Positions 18,354 to 26,273 of a DNA stretch of 64,000 nucleotides are shown piece after piece. Source of the stretch: an uncultured Clostridia bacterium. Lineage in GTDB: Bacteria; Bacillota; Clostridia; Christensenellales; CAG-138. The stretch covers positions 1 to 64,000 of the forward strand of contig CALVLD010000006.1 of the NCBI GenBank assembly GCA_944336475.1. The letters run 5' to 3'. The stretch's first letter is position 1; each line of letters opens with the position of its first letter. A program made the translations under genes and the position numbers. The notes under the pieces were generated by a model, which saw only the letters and a list, made by a program, of their open reading frames with translations, did not search any database and had not been told where the DNA came from.

Positions 18354-18962
18354 TTGCGTTTGATAATCGCTTCAAACAACAGGCACAAGATCGAGGAAAT
18401 AAAGGGTATGCTGGCAGGGCATTTCGATCATGTCTGCGGTATGGCGGAGGCAGGCGTCGACATGGATGTAGTGGAGGATGCCGATACGCTCATAGGCAAC
18501 TCACGCAAAAAAGCGCGTGCCGTATTTGATGTGCTTGCAGACGGCCTTGACAGGGGCGATGGCGTGCTTGCCGATGACACGGGACTCCTCGTGGATGCCC
18601 TGGGCGGTGCGCCGGGCGTGCGCTCCGCACGGTATGCAGGCGAGGGGCACGACGATGCTGCAAACCGCAAAAAGCTGCTCGATGCGCTTGCCGGTGTTCC
18701 TGATGAAGCACGCACGGCTCACTTTGCCACAGCAATGGTTCTCATCCGGAAGGGTTGCGACGATATCGAGGCCACAGGCCGTGTGTTTGGTACCATCATC
18801 CGAGAGGAGCGCGGCGAGCAGGGCTTTGGCTATGACTCCCTCTTCTACTACGAACCCATGAAAAAGACATTTGCAGAGATGGATCTGAGCGAGAAGAACG
18901 CCGTCAGCCACAGGCGCAATGCACTCATGCTCGTGCTTGCTGCACTGAAAGCGGAGGTATGA
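18354..18962 (+). CDS. rdgB: XTP/dITP diphosphatase (RdgB/HAM1), 202 aa
   Basis: Hydrolyses non-canonical purine triphosphates (ITP, XTP, dITP) to monophosphates, keeping them out of nucleic acids. LIIASNNRHKIEEIK, LADDTGLLVDALGG, GVRSARYAGEG, GFGYDSLFYY and SHRRNAL are the family motifs. I chose TTG 18354 because GGGGGTGA lies six bases upstream; GTG 18345 is possible. The frame is open further upstream without family similarity. It overlaps the phosphoesterase gene by 4 bp (ATGA). Confidence 0.95.
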   Translation: MRLIIASNNRHKIEEIKGMLAGHFDHVCGMAEAGVDMDVVEDADTLIGNSRKKARAVFDVLADGLDRGDGVLADDTGLLVDALGGAPGVRSARYAGEGHDDAANRKKLLDALAGVPDEARTAHFATAMVLIRKGCDDIEATGRVFGTIIREERGEQGFGYDSLFYYEPMKKTFAEMDLSEKNAVSHRRNALMLVLAALKAEV

Positions 18963-19435
18963 GGATAGGCGTAATGGCGGATTCGCATGACTGCACCGCC
19001 CTCGTTCAAATCGCAATGGTAAGGGCAGGCGATGTTGATGCGTGGATACACCTTGGCGACATGGTGTCCGATGCGGACTTTCTGCGTGATAGGTCGGGTC
19101 TGCCGGTTTACTCGGTACGGGGCAACTGCGATGTGGGCGTCATGCAGCCGGAGGAGGATGTACTTACGCTCGGCGGTGCAAGGCTCTTTGTCTGCCATGG
19201 GCATAGGTATAGGGTGAACATCTCCCCGTATTATGCTGCCCTCCGTGCGGAGGAGCTCAACTGTCATGCGGCACTCTTGGGACACACGCATATCCCAACG
19301 GTGGAGGCAAGCGGCTCGGTGCTCGTAATAAATCCGGGCAGCCTGCGTATGCCCCGAGGCGGAAGCAGACGATCCTTTGCGGTGCTTGATATCACGGACG
19401 GGGATATATGTGTCCGCATGATGAACCTCGGTTGA
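18959..19435 (+). CDS. YfcE/MJ0936-family metallophosphoesterase, 158 aa
   Basis: A small calcineurin-like phosphodiesterase. The metal ligands are in order: MADSHD, LGDMVSDADFL, RGNCD, LFVCHGHRY and LGHTHIPTVE, ending with the typical INPGSLRMPRGGSRRSFAVLD. Characterised members hydrolyse artificial phosphodiesters; the physiological substrate is unknown. Its ATG overlaps the rdgB stop, which is the common rdgB-yfcE arrangement. Its last 44 bp overlap the convergent gene on the minus strand. Confidence 0.94.
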   Translation: MRIGVMADSHDCTALVQIAMVRAGDVDAWIHLGDMVSDADFLRDRSGLPVYSVRGNCDVGVMQPEEDVLTLGGARLFVCHGHRYRVNISPYYAALRAEELNCHAALLGHTHIPTVEASGSVLVINPGSLRMPRGGSRRSFAVLDITDGDICVRMMNLG

Positions 19436-20015
19436 CGAGGGCTCTCCAAACCGCTGCATCCGCGGTATCCCCGGGCGGCAGATCTGCGCCGCTCCTGAAC
19501 CTGCGGACAGCGTCGGCGGTCATTTGGTCAAACACTCCGCTTATAGCGAGCGGATGATGGCCGAGCCTGAGCAGCATGCCCTGCACAAGCGCAACGTAAC
19601 AGCCCTGGCTGCCCGGCCTCAACACGGGAGGCAGCTCTGTGGTTGCGGATGCCCATATGGCATGGGGAGATTCTATGGCGGTGCTCACCCGTGCAAACAC
19701 GCCGGTACGCATCATCGCAAGACGAAGGCATTCCCTTTCGTCCGTGCCGAGGTGCGCACCCGTCACAAGCTCTGCACCGACATGACGGGGGAGTATCCTC
19801 CCACCCGTGTACGGCATGAATCCGCCGTCAACCGGCAGTCTCATGCCCAATGCCGCACATGCCCTGCTGTATGTCTCTATCAGCCGGGCGTCTATCCAAC
19901 CCAAGGCACAGCGGCGGAGGCCGTCTCCAGTGAGGACATATGCCCTCTGCATAAAGTTCTCAAACGGGAAACGGTCGTCTGAACCGTTTTGACCATACAT
20001 AAAAATCATCGCCAT
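19392..20015 (-). CDS. Protein with C-terminal peptidoglycan-binding-like domain, up to 207 aa
   Basis: The C-terminal 65 residues (GSQGCYVALVQGMLLRLGHHPL...GVFDQMTADAVRRFR) match the PG_binding_1 repeat, a three-helix module that binds cell wall. The N-terminal 140 residues are not recognised; no signal peptide or transmembrane segment is visible, so how it would reach the wall is unclear. The start is uncertain: ATG 20015 has no clear ribosome-binding site; an internal ATG at 19952 is an alternative. Its 3' end overlaps the phosphoesterase gene convergently. Confidence 0.65.
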   Translation of the reverse strand: MAMIFMYGQNGSDDRFPFENFMQRAYVLTGDGLRRCALGWIDARLIETYSRACAALGMRLPVDGGFMPYTGGRILPRHVGAELVTGAHLGTDERECLRLAMMRTGVFARVSTAIESPHAIWASATTELPPVLRPGSQGCYVALVQGMLLRLGHHPLAISGVFDQMTADAVRRFRSGADLPPGDTADAAVWRALVNRGSSCGHIYPRP

Positions 20016-20067
20016 ACCACAAGCTATGCAAAAGCGTGGCGGCGTGACATCACAAAGGAAGGTATTT

Positions 20068-21483
20068 ATGCACCATCATCCGCATTCGATCGGCCTGTCC
20101 GGACGTGAGACGGCAAGGCGTGACATGATGCTCAACACGGGTATACCCAAGCTTGTCCTCAAGATGGCTATCCCAACGATAATCAGTATGCTGGTGACAA
20201 GTATGTATCATCTTGCCGACACCTATTTCATCAGCACCATACTCAAGTCCGACGCAGCTACCGCAGCGGTAAATGTCAACTCTGTGCTGGACAATCTCAT
20301 AATGATGGCAGGCTCGTTCCTTGCCGTCGGCGCAAACAGCTATATAGCAAGATTAATGGGGGCAAAGCGCAACGAGCATGCAACACGGGTGCTGTCCACC
20401 GCATACTTCACTGCGATGTTTCTAGGAGTGCTTGTGATGGTATTGGGCTTTGCCACTATGGAGCCCATGCTCAGACTCTTTGGCGCATCGGACAGCTCTC
20501 TGGGTTACGCCGTGGACTATGCTACATATGTGCTGCTTGCCGCTCCGTTCATGGCGACGAGCTTCGTGCTCAACCAGTGTTTGAGGAGTGAGGGCAGCGC
20601 CGTCTACTCCATGATAGGCATGACCTGCGGTGCGGTCATAAACGTGGGTCTTGACTGGCTGTTCATGGCGGTGTTTGACTGGGGCATGACGGGCGCCGCC
20701 GCCGCGACGGCAATAGGCAAGCTTGTAAGCTTTGTGGTGCTCATGATCCCATACCTTAAGAAAAAGAGCCTCCTCTCGATAAAATTCAAGGCCATAACCT
20801 ACTCGAGGGACATAGTCACGGAGATATTCAAGATGGGCAATCCGTCCCTGTTCCGTCTGCTGCTCTCCTGCATAGCAACGGCTCTGCTAAACAATCTTGC
20901 AAAGGGCTATGCGGACGATTCCATAGTTTCCGCAATAACCATAGTCAACCGCATAGTGATGGTCATAACATCGGCGCTGCTGGGCTTTGGCCAGGGTTTT
21001 CAGCCCGTCGTGGGCTTCAACTGGGGTGCCAAGAGGTATGACAGGGTGCTCCATAGCTTCAAATTTGCTTCGATCGCCGGCGTCGCAGGCGTTTCGGCGC
21101 TGTCGGTGATAGTGGGCGTGTCCTCCGAGTGGTTCATGGAGGCGTTCGATGCAAGCGAACGAACCGCTGAGCTGGGCGTGCTCTCGCTCGTGCTCAACTG
21201 CATAGCTTCGCCCTTCCATGCGTGGGGCATAGTCGTGACAATGGCGTATGCCGGCGCAGGCAAGGGCTTTGGGGCTACCATGCTCTCCCTCTGCCGGCAG
21301 GGGCTCTGCTTCATACCGGTCGTGCTCGTGCTCAACGTCGCATTCGGGCCGGAGGGGCTTGCCGCCAGCCAGCCCGTTGCGGACACGCTGACATTCTTTG
21401 TAGCGCTGCCGCTTGCGATAGCCTTCGTAAGGCAGGTCAAAAAGCTGATAAAGGAACGGCCCAAGCTCGAAACGGCAGATTAA
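20068..21483 (+). CDS. MATE-family efflux transporter, 471 aa
   Basis: A sodium- or proton-coupled multidrug/toxin exporter in the cytoplasmic membrane. About twelve hydrophobic segments are visible, with the family opening IPKLVLKMAIPTIISMLVTS and the duplicated second-half signature (ALLGFGQGFQPVVGFNWGAK). I chose ATG 20068 (after AAGGAAGG) rather than the upstream in-frame ATG 20026. The N-terminus is His-rich (HHHPHS) before the first helix. It is not linked to a regulator; substrate unknown. Confidence 0.95.
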   Translation: MHHHPHSIGLSGRETARRDMMLNTGIPKLVLKMAIPTIISMLVTSMYHLADTYFISTILKSDAATAAVNVNSVLDNLIMMAGSFLAVGANSYIARLMGAKRNEHATRVLSTAYFTAMFLGVLVMVLGFATMEPMLRLFGASDSSLGYAVDYATYVLLAAPFMATSFVLNQCLRSEGSAVYSMIGMTCGAVINVGLDWLFMAVFDWGMTGAAAATAIGKLVSFVVLMIPYLKKKSLLSIKFKAITYSRDIVTEIFKMGNPSLFRLLLSCIATALLNNLAKGYADDSIVSAITIVNRIVMVITSALLGFGQGFQPVVGFNWGAKRYDRVLHSFKFASIAGVAGVSALSVIVGVSSEWFMEAFDASERTAELGVLSLVLNCIASPFHAWGIVVTMAYAGAGKGFGATMLSLCRQGLCFIPVVLVLNVAFGPEGLAASQPVADTLTFFVALPLAIAFVRQVKKLIKERPKLETAD

Positions 21484-21501
21484 ATATATAGTAAAAAACC
21501 C

Positions 21502-21530
21502 TTGCGCACAGGGAGAAAGGGAAGTATAAT
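21502..21530 (+). promoter_or_regulatory. Promoter of rpmE
   Basis: TTGCGC (21502-21507) and TATAAT (21525-21530) at 17 bp spacing. The 80-nt leader that follows contains a GGGCG/CGCCC hairpin around 21573-21588, which could be an L31 autoregulatory leader; I cannot confirm that. Confidence 0.75.
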
Positions 21531-21612
21531 ACGCACTGCGGCAGTATGTCCCGTAAATACGCGGTAGGAGGGCGGCTACTCGCCCTGCGCCGTCAGCATT
21601 AAGGAGAAAGTC

Positions 21613-21813
21613 ATGAAGAAGGATATCCATCCTGCATACGGTGAGAGCATCGTCCGCTGCGCCTGCGGCGAGACCTTCAAAAGCGGTTCCGTCAAAGGCG
21701 AGCTCAAGGTCGAAATTTGCTCCAAGTGCCATCCCTTCTACACCGGCCGTCAGAAGCTCGTTGATACCGGCGGACGTGTTGACAAGTTCAAGAAGCGCTA
21801 TGGCATGAACTGA
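21613..21813 (+). CDS. rpmE: 50S ribosomal protein L31, zinc-binding type, 66 aa
   Basis: The large-subunit protein bridging the central protuberance to the 30S head. [20 protein letters not shown] and [20 protein letters not shown] carry the CxC and CxxC zinc ligands, so this is the zinc (RpmE) rather than the zinc-independent form. Length is standard and AAGGAG precedes the ATG. Confidence 0.98.
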   Translation: MKKDIHPAYGESIVRCACGETFKSGSVKGELKVEICSKCHPFYTGRQKLVDTGGRVDKFKKRYGMN

Positions 21814-22158
21814 TTTGCACAGATAAAGATCCTCCACCAATGGCAGCCACTCATAAAACGGTATCAACGACCGACTGAAACGGGGTAGCTGCCATACGGA
21901 TTGCGACAGAAAGCGGGTAAGAGGTCAAGGGCTTCTTGCCCGCTTTTTCCATATCGAGTGGAACGATAGAACCGCATTTTCCGCTTTCCGGGGTTATGAT
22001 ATTGCTTACCCTGTTTCTGCCCTCTGAAGGCCGCATAAATACAGGCATTTTGCGCGTCTGATTATCCGCGCCGGCAGAATAAACATTATGAAATATCGTT
22101 GTTGAATAGCAACGGTTTTGTGTTTGAGGCGTAGTCTGTGTATTTACTTCAATATCAT
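21814..22158. other. Intergenic region with a strong terminator-like hairpin
   Basis: No supported gene. A stem (AAAGCGGG...CCCGCTT, 21910-21945) followed by TTTTT on the plus strand would terminate rpmE transcription. The minus frame 21851-22048 (65 codons) runs through this hairpin and is not recognised, so I do not call it a gene. From about 22050 the sequence becomes visibly AT-richer, marking the left edge of the 22.1-25.6 kb island. Confidence 0.5.
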
Positions 22159-23508
22159 CTATTTTTTAGGTTCTAACTCAAATTGTCCCCCCTTTTTCAT
22201 CCAACAAAGAATTATAATTGTCAGGACAGAAACAATGATGGCTGTCACAGCAGCGTTTATCCAGATTCCGGTCAGCTTCAGCGGGTACAGAAGGATCATA
22301 AGAGCCACCGGCACCACAAGGGAGTTCATAATGGATATGACGGAAGCAGGAGCCGGTTTGTCAATGGCAATGAAGAAACTCTGTATTGCAAAGGGGAACC
22401 AGCGAAAGAGATTGACCAGGCAATAGAGCCGTAGCGCCTTCACTGTCATTGGTAACAGATAGCGGCTTTCCTCTTCTAAGAACAGGGAAACCAATGTTTC
22501 CGGCAAAAGCTGCATCAGCACCATTCCGCCGACAGATATGATTGCGCTTGCTACAAGGGTACACTTGACAATACTTTTTATTCTGCCGTCTTGATTGTTG
22601 CCCCAGTTGTAGCCGATGGCGGGCTGGAGAGAATCGCAGGAGCCGTATAAAAAATATTGTACGAGATCACCTATATTCAAGAGGATTCCATAGACGGTTA
22701 CTGCCGCTGTTCCTCCCATTTGAAGCAGAACCCTATTCATCAATATGGAAGTAATCCTTGAAGCCATGTTATTCAGAAAGTTAGGGAATCCGCTGGATAC
22801 GAATTGGCGAACAATTCTGAAACTGAAACGAGGTCTGCAAAACCGCAGCGTTAATTTGCCTCTGATAAATGGAATCAATGCAATGACGGTACAAATCATC
22901 TGCCCTCCGGCAACGGCGATAGGAGAGCCGATAATCCCTATTTTGAAAACGCAAATGCATAAATACTGTACAACCAGAATCATTGCAGACATTGCAATGT
23001 TGAGAGTCATGCTGCTCTTGATCTTTCCGCAAATGCGCAGAAAATTATCCATTGCAAACACAATCGTGGAAAACGGCGAAAAAATTGCATAGGTACGCAG
23101 GTACGCAATACCAAGTTCTGCAAGTTCTCCCTCTGCGCCCATAGCTTTGAGAATAAACGGAGCTCCTAAATACAAAATGAAACCGGAAATTGCGCCTAAA
23201 GCAACGATTGTGATACAGGCACAGGTAAAATAATTATTTGCCTCGTCTTTCTCTCCCTTTCCAAGTGCAATAGAAATAGGAACGGCAGAACCCACTCCGA
23301 TTAAGTCTGCAAGCGAATTGTTAATGAGAACAAACGGTATTCCCAAATTCATGGCAGCAAAAGCGGTTTCTCCCAAGAAGCTGCCCACGAAAATACTGTC
23401 AAAGATTCCCCAAAGGGAAGAAGCCAACATACTGATAGCGCCGGGAATGGCTACTGTCAGAAATAGTTTGACAGGTGAAGTCTTTGTATATAAATCAAAA
23501 CTGTTCAT
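22159..23508 (-). CDS. MATE-family efflux transporter (MepA-like), 449 aa
   Basis: A second MATE exporter, distinct in composition from the one at 20.1 kb. The N-terminus SPVKLFLTVAIPGAISMLAS and the twelve-segment pattern are typical of the DinF/MepA-type branch, with LLNIGDLVQYFLYGSCDSLQ and AIGYNWGNNQDGR in the second half. It is the last gene of the marR / RNA element / kinase-like / MATE unit. More frequent A/T third positions than in flanking genes suggest horizontal acquisition. Substrate is probably a small cation or drug; possibly guanidinium, if the upstream RNA is a guanidine sensor (inference). Confidence 0.93.
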   Translation of the reverse strand: MNSFDLYTKTSPVKLFLTVAIPGAISMLASSLWGIFDSIFVGSFLGETAFAAMNLGIPFVLINNSLADLIGVGSAVPISIALGKGEKDEANNYFTCACITIVALGAISGFILYLGAPFILKAMGAEGELAELGIAYLRTYAIFSPFSTIVFAMDNFLRICGKIKSSMTLNIAMSAMILVVQYLCICVFKIGIIGSPIAVAGGQMICTVIALIPFIRGKLTLRFCRPRFSFRIVRQFVSSGFPNFLNNMASRITSILMNRVLLQMGGTAAVTVYGILLNIGDLVQYFLYGSCDSLQPAIGYNWGNNQDGRIKSIVKCTLVASAIISVGGMVLMQLLPETLVSLFLEEESRYLLPMTVKALRLYCLVNLFRWFPFAIQSFFIAIDKPAPASVISIMNSLVVPVALMILLYPLKLTGIWINAAVTAIIVSVLTIIILCWMKKGGQFELEPKK

Positions 23509-23548
23509 TCGGATTCAGGATTCCTTTCTTATACTGTTTTTGAAACGC

Positions 23549-24178
23549 CTATTTGGGGCTGTCCTTTTCAGAAAACCATAAACGGACATATTCCGCAACG
23601 GCAGGCACGATGGTCTTGATTTCCACGCCGGTGGTGTTGACGCACAGGTGGTAATTCTCTTTTGCGCCCCATTTGGCGTCGGTGAAAAGGGCTCTGTGGC
23701 CGGCTCTGGCTTTATCAATAGCCCGGATTTTCCGGACCAGTTCTGAGGTGGAAAGCTGTTCCGCTTCCGAGGAGTGCGCAGAGCAGCGCTGAATTTTCGC
23801 TTCTTTACCGGCATATACGAACATATTAAAGGGCGCAAAGTTCTTCAGGATTACATCGGCGCAGCGACCGACGACGATACAGTCCCCTTGCTTTCCCAGG
23901 TTTTCGATGATCTTCTGCTGTTCGGCATTTATTCGGATGGCTTGCTGTACGGCATAACTCATTCTGCTGCTTTGAAAACGGTTGCCAATGGTCAATGGAT
24001 AAGAAGCCATAATCTTCTTTTCCGCTATTTGGGCAACATAGTTTTCATCCAGTCCATGATTCTCTGCAATCATCGCAATGATCTCTTTGTCATAATAAGG
24101 GATCCGTAATTCATCTGACAGCCGCTTGCCAAGTTCACGGCCTCCGCTTCCAAATTCTCTGCTGATTGTGATAATCAT
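23549..24178 (-). CDS. Cytidylate-kinase-like family protein, 209 aa
   Basis: An AAA/P-loop kinase-like protein of the AAK6/cytidylate-kinase-like family. MIITISREFGSGGRELGKRL carries the phosphate-binding loop; YYDKEIIAMIAENHGL, QGDCIVVGRCADVIL and an RCSAHSS/IDKARAGHRALFT region resemble the NMP-lid and Arg-rich motifs. The ATG at 24178 follows GGAGG; the track of open codons upstream lacks similarity. Members of this family are often found beside MATE exporters in Firmicutes, but no substrate has been shown to my knowledge. Confidence 0.88.
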   Translation of the reverse strand: MIITISREFGSGGRELGKRLSDELRIPYYDKEIIAMIAENHGLDENYVAQIAEKKIMASYPLTIGNRFQSSRMSYAVQQAIRINAEQQKIIENLGKQGDCIVVGRCADVILKNFAPFNMFVYAGKEAKIQRCSAHSSEAEQLSTSELVRKIRAIDKARAGHRALFTDAKWGAKENYHLCVNTTGVEIKTIVPAVAEYVRLWFSEKDSPK

Positions 24179-24227
24179 TCGTATATCCTCCGCTTGTACT
24201 CTGTCCTTATAGGTCAATAATTACAGC

Positions 24228-24266
24228 AAAAAGTGCGCCCGGTTGTCTTTGCAATAACCGGGCGCA
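24228..24266 (-). terminator. Intrinsic terminator between marR and the kinase-like gene
   Basis: On the minus strand a 12-bp perfect stem (GTGCGCCCGGTT / AACCGGGCGCAC; 24233-24244 and 24255-24266) is followed by TTTTTGC (24228-24232 read in reverse). It directly follows the structured element at 24267-24335, so it would control entry into the kinase-like and MATE genes. Confidence 0.9.
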
Positions 24267-24335
24267 CCCGACATCTTCCAATCGAGCAGGTTTCTCATGA
24301 AACCGTGGCATTCCGATGCCCGCTCCTCCGATGAC
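24267..24335 (-). ncRNA. Riboswitch-like structured RNA upstream of the kinase-like/MATE genes
   Basis: Transcribed from the minus strand just after marR. Two adjacent hairpins are evident: GGCAT-CGGA-ATGCC and GGTTTC-ATGA-GAAACC, joined by AC and flanked by GAGC/GCTC, with an outer CATC/GATG pairing. A strong terminator follows within one base. This aptamer-plus-terminator layout ahead of a MATE gene suggests a ligand-gated switch. The guanidine-IV (mepA motif) class is known for preceding MepA-type exporters and is the best candidate, but I could not compare with its consensus. Confidence 0.6.
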
Positions 24336-24341
24336 ATATAT

Positions 24342-24821
24342 TCAATTTGTATGCATTCGTTCCGCCGGAGAACGGATTGGCACAGACTTTAATTCCAAAG
24401 TCAAGTTGCTGTTGTATTTTTGAAGCGCCGATAATAAGATGGTACATTCTTCCTCACTCAAACTTGCAAACGCACTACTGTCCGCTTTAATAAACGGCGC
24501 AATAATTTCTTCCGCAATGAGCAGCCCTTTTTCAGTAAAATGAATTTCCTTACTTTTCTGATTGTCGGGAGAAAACCTAAGTTCAATTACACCTTGCTTT
24601 TTCAATGTTTTCAGCGCAGAGTTGACCGTCTGGCGGGGATACGCCCATTTTCTGCAAAGCTCTCGCTGTGTTAAAGGCACATTGCTGTCCACAAGAGAAT
24701 ATAGCATATAAAAAGCTGTTCCGGACAAGCCATGTGCTTTTGCGTAATCATGACAAATCTCGTCCGTCTGATTGCATACTCGGATAAACTCTGTTAACTG
24801 CAATTTCTTTTGTGTATCCAT
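24342..24821 (-). CDS. MarR-family transcriptional regulator, 159 aa
   Basis: A winged-helix dimeric regulator, usually a ligand-released repressor of exporters. The DNA-binding region LTQRELCRKWAYPRQTVNSALKTL and wing (IELRFSPDNQKSKEIHFTEKG) are clear. It has its own promoter with a palindrome between the boxes, so it probably autoregulates and controls the downstream MATE gene. AAGGAAG precedes the ATG. Confidence 0.92.
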   Translation of the reverse strand: MDTQKKLQLTEFIRVCNQTDEICHDYAKAHGLSGTAFYMLYSLVDSNVPLTQRELCRKWAYPRQTVNSALKTLKKQGVIELRFSPDNQKSKEIHFTEKGLLIAEEIIAPFIKADSSAFASLSEEECTILLSALQKYNSNLTLELKSVPIRSPAERMHTN

Positions 24822-24859
24822 AAAAACCGCTTCCTTTTTGTCTGTATTCGGATAAAATG

Positions 24860-24888
24860 ATTATAGTCCATTCTCGGACAAAAGTCAA
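24860..24888 (-). promoter_or_regulatory. marR promoter with embedded palindrome
   Basis: Minus-strand TTGACT (24883-24888) and TATAAT (24860-24865) at 17 bp. Between them GTCC-GAGAAT-GGAC (24866-24879) is a dyad placed as expected for an autorepressor operator. Confidence 0.8.
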
Positions 24889-25312
24889 TATGATTCAAAA
24901 AAATTTACAGACAAAATTTTTAATTATAAAGCAATAAGGAATTATTTAAGTCCATACTATGAATTTTGCAGACATATCCAAGAAGAAAGGTGAACCGTAA
25001 AATGTAATAGGGTGAATGAAAACGGCAAAAAGACCCGTACCATTGTACGATTTTAAGGCTTTGGGGCGGCTATGAAAGCCGCGAGAAATGAATACAACGA
25101 AAAAGCAGAGGGCTAACCTCTTTCATACGGGAAATGCATGATTGCAGCCGCTGTACGCTGCAATATTTTTTGCGTTTAAAATCAAAGAACCGCGCAACAA
25201 AAGTCGCCTTTCATACGGGATATTGATTGAAAGTAAGCAAAGGATTTGGGATTTTCCCAACAGACAAAAGGGGCAAATGGGTACTCGTTTGCTGTGCTTG
25301 CTCCCTGCTTAA
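24889..25312. other. AT-rich intergenic region with an orphan terminator
   Basis: No gene is supported. ATTGCAGC / GCTGCAAT (25141-25164) followed by ATTTTTT is a good plus-strand terminator with no gene in front of it. TTTCATACGGGA occurs twice, at 25121-25132 and 25209-25220. I read this as remnants of an inserted element. Confidence 0.5.
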
Positions 25313-25372
25313 AACAACGGAAAGGACGGGAAAGGAACGGAAAAGAAACCAAAAATCAAAAACGGGCATATC

Positions 25373-25624
25373 GTGGTGAAAAATCCGCTGCATCGGGAGT
25401 TGCCGACGCACGAAATCACAATGCCGTCCGGCAGAACGCTCTATCGTTTTACGGGAAGCTATGACGGAAACCCAAACCTGCCCCATAGAGTTTTGCGGCT
25501 TATGGCAGCACCGTCTGTTGATGAAAAAACAGGGAGCGTTAAAATGAGTACAGGCAATGCTGTTTTATTAGTGCCGCCCCCAAAGGGGGATTTTTATTTC
25601 TCAAAGCGTAGAAAGCATGGGTGA
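25373..25624 (+). CDS. Small mobile-element-like protein, possibly remnant, 83 aa
   Basis: The frame is open from 25313; a GTG at 25373 gives VVKNPLHRELPTHEITMPSG, continuing RTLYRFTGSYDGNPNLPHRV and LRLMAAPS. That pattern (a short beta-rich segment ending in an RLM-type helix) reminds me of the small TnpW-like proteins of Clostridial conjugative transposons, but the match is weak. There is no good ribosome-binding site. It lies at the right edge of the AT-rich island and partly overlaps the next gene. Confidence 0.4.
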   Translation: MVKNPLHRELPTHEITMPSGRTLYRFTGSYDGNPNLPHRVLRLMAAPSVDEKTGSVKMSTGNAVLLVPPPKGDFYFSKRRKHG

Positions 25625-26175
25625 AAAGGTACTGATCCGTCATGCAAGGCGCTATTCCCGCATGGAGGTCTGCGATGCGGCAAAGCTCCTATATCAGCGT
25701 GAGTTTGGCTGCGCACATATGCTGAGGAATCCCGAAGGGGCACGCAATGCTCTTGAGGAGGAGTGTGTAAAGGGCTCTGTAAACAACGAGCCGCTCGTCT
25801 GCGACATGGGCAATGGCCTTGTACGGATCAACCTCTGCGCAGCGGCCGAGAACGGCATACCTGCGGATGATGTTTTCGATTGATGTTGCAGACGGCAAGC
25901 GCCTACACGGGGGATATCGGTTACGACGACGGAGCCGCCCTCACGGTCATAGACGGCAGGCGCCTACACGGGGGATATGGACAGGTTCAAGAACTCGCTG
26001 CGGCTTCTGACCGATGGCGGCATATGTCTCCCCTTCGACATGGACAGGGCGCAACGCTTCGCTGCGGCGTATCGTGAAACAGGCGCCCCGTGACCCATCA
26101 CGGCCGCCGTTATGTCGGGGCATACCGCCCCAGTATAGGGTCATATGCAAGGCCCTCATGCAACGGCGAGCATAA
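25617..26175 (+). pseudogene. Frameshifted Clostridial gene of unknown function
   Basis: The first frame (25617-25883) reads MGEKVLIRHARRYSRMEVCD...LLYQREFGCAHMLRN, which resembles an uncharacterised Clostridial family with a LLYQxEFGxxHM motif. It stops early at DDVFD*. The continuation appears in another frame (GDMDRFKNSLRLLTDGGICL, PFDMDRAQRFAAAYRETG) and the end in a third (PQYRVICKALMQRRA*, stop at 26173-26175). A 26-bp segment (GACGGCA-GCGCCTACACGGG...) is duplicated at 25891 and 25952, a likely duplication lesion. Function unknown. Confidence 0.65.
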
Positions 26176-26189
26176 GTCCCAATTTTGTG

Positions 26190-26243
26190 TTGACAAACTG
26201 AATATTTTGTGGTATCATGAGTCATGGTTAACAGTGATAACCA
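26190..26243 (+). promoter_or_regulatory. Promoter and palindrome of the SPT-like operon
   Basis: TTGACA (26190-26195) and TATCAT (26213-26218) at 17 bp. Immediately downstream, about where transcription should start, TGGTTA-ACAGTGA-TAACCA (26225-26243) is a perfect 6-bp dyad, a candidate repressor operator. Confidence 0.75.
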
Positions 26244-26273
26244 CGGCTATTCTTTATCATTGGAAGGTATCAT

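Noticed and set aside
21851-22048. 65-codon minus-strand frame in the rpmE downstream region
   Set aside because: It runs through a strong terminator hairpin, has no clear ribosome-binding site and matches no family I know.
25891-25978. Possible CRISPR-like repeat (GACGGCA-GCGCCTACACGGG)
   Set aside because: Only two copies exist, inside a broken coding region; it is a local duplication. No cas genes or arrays are present in the window.
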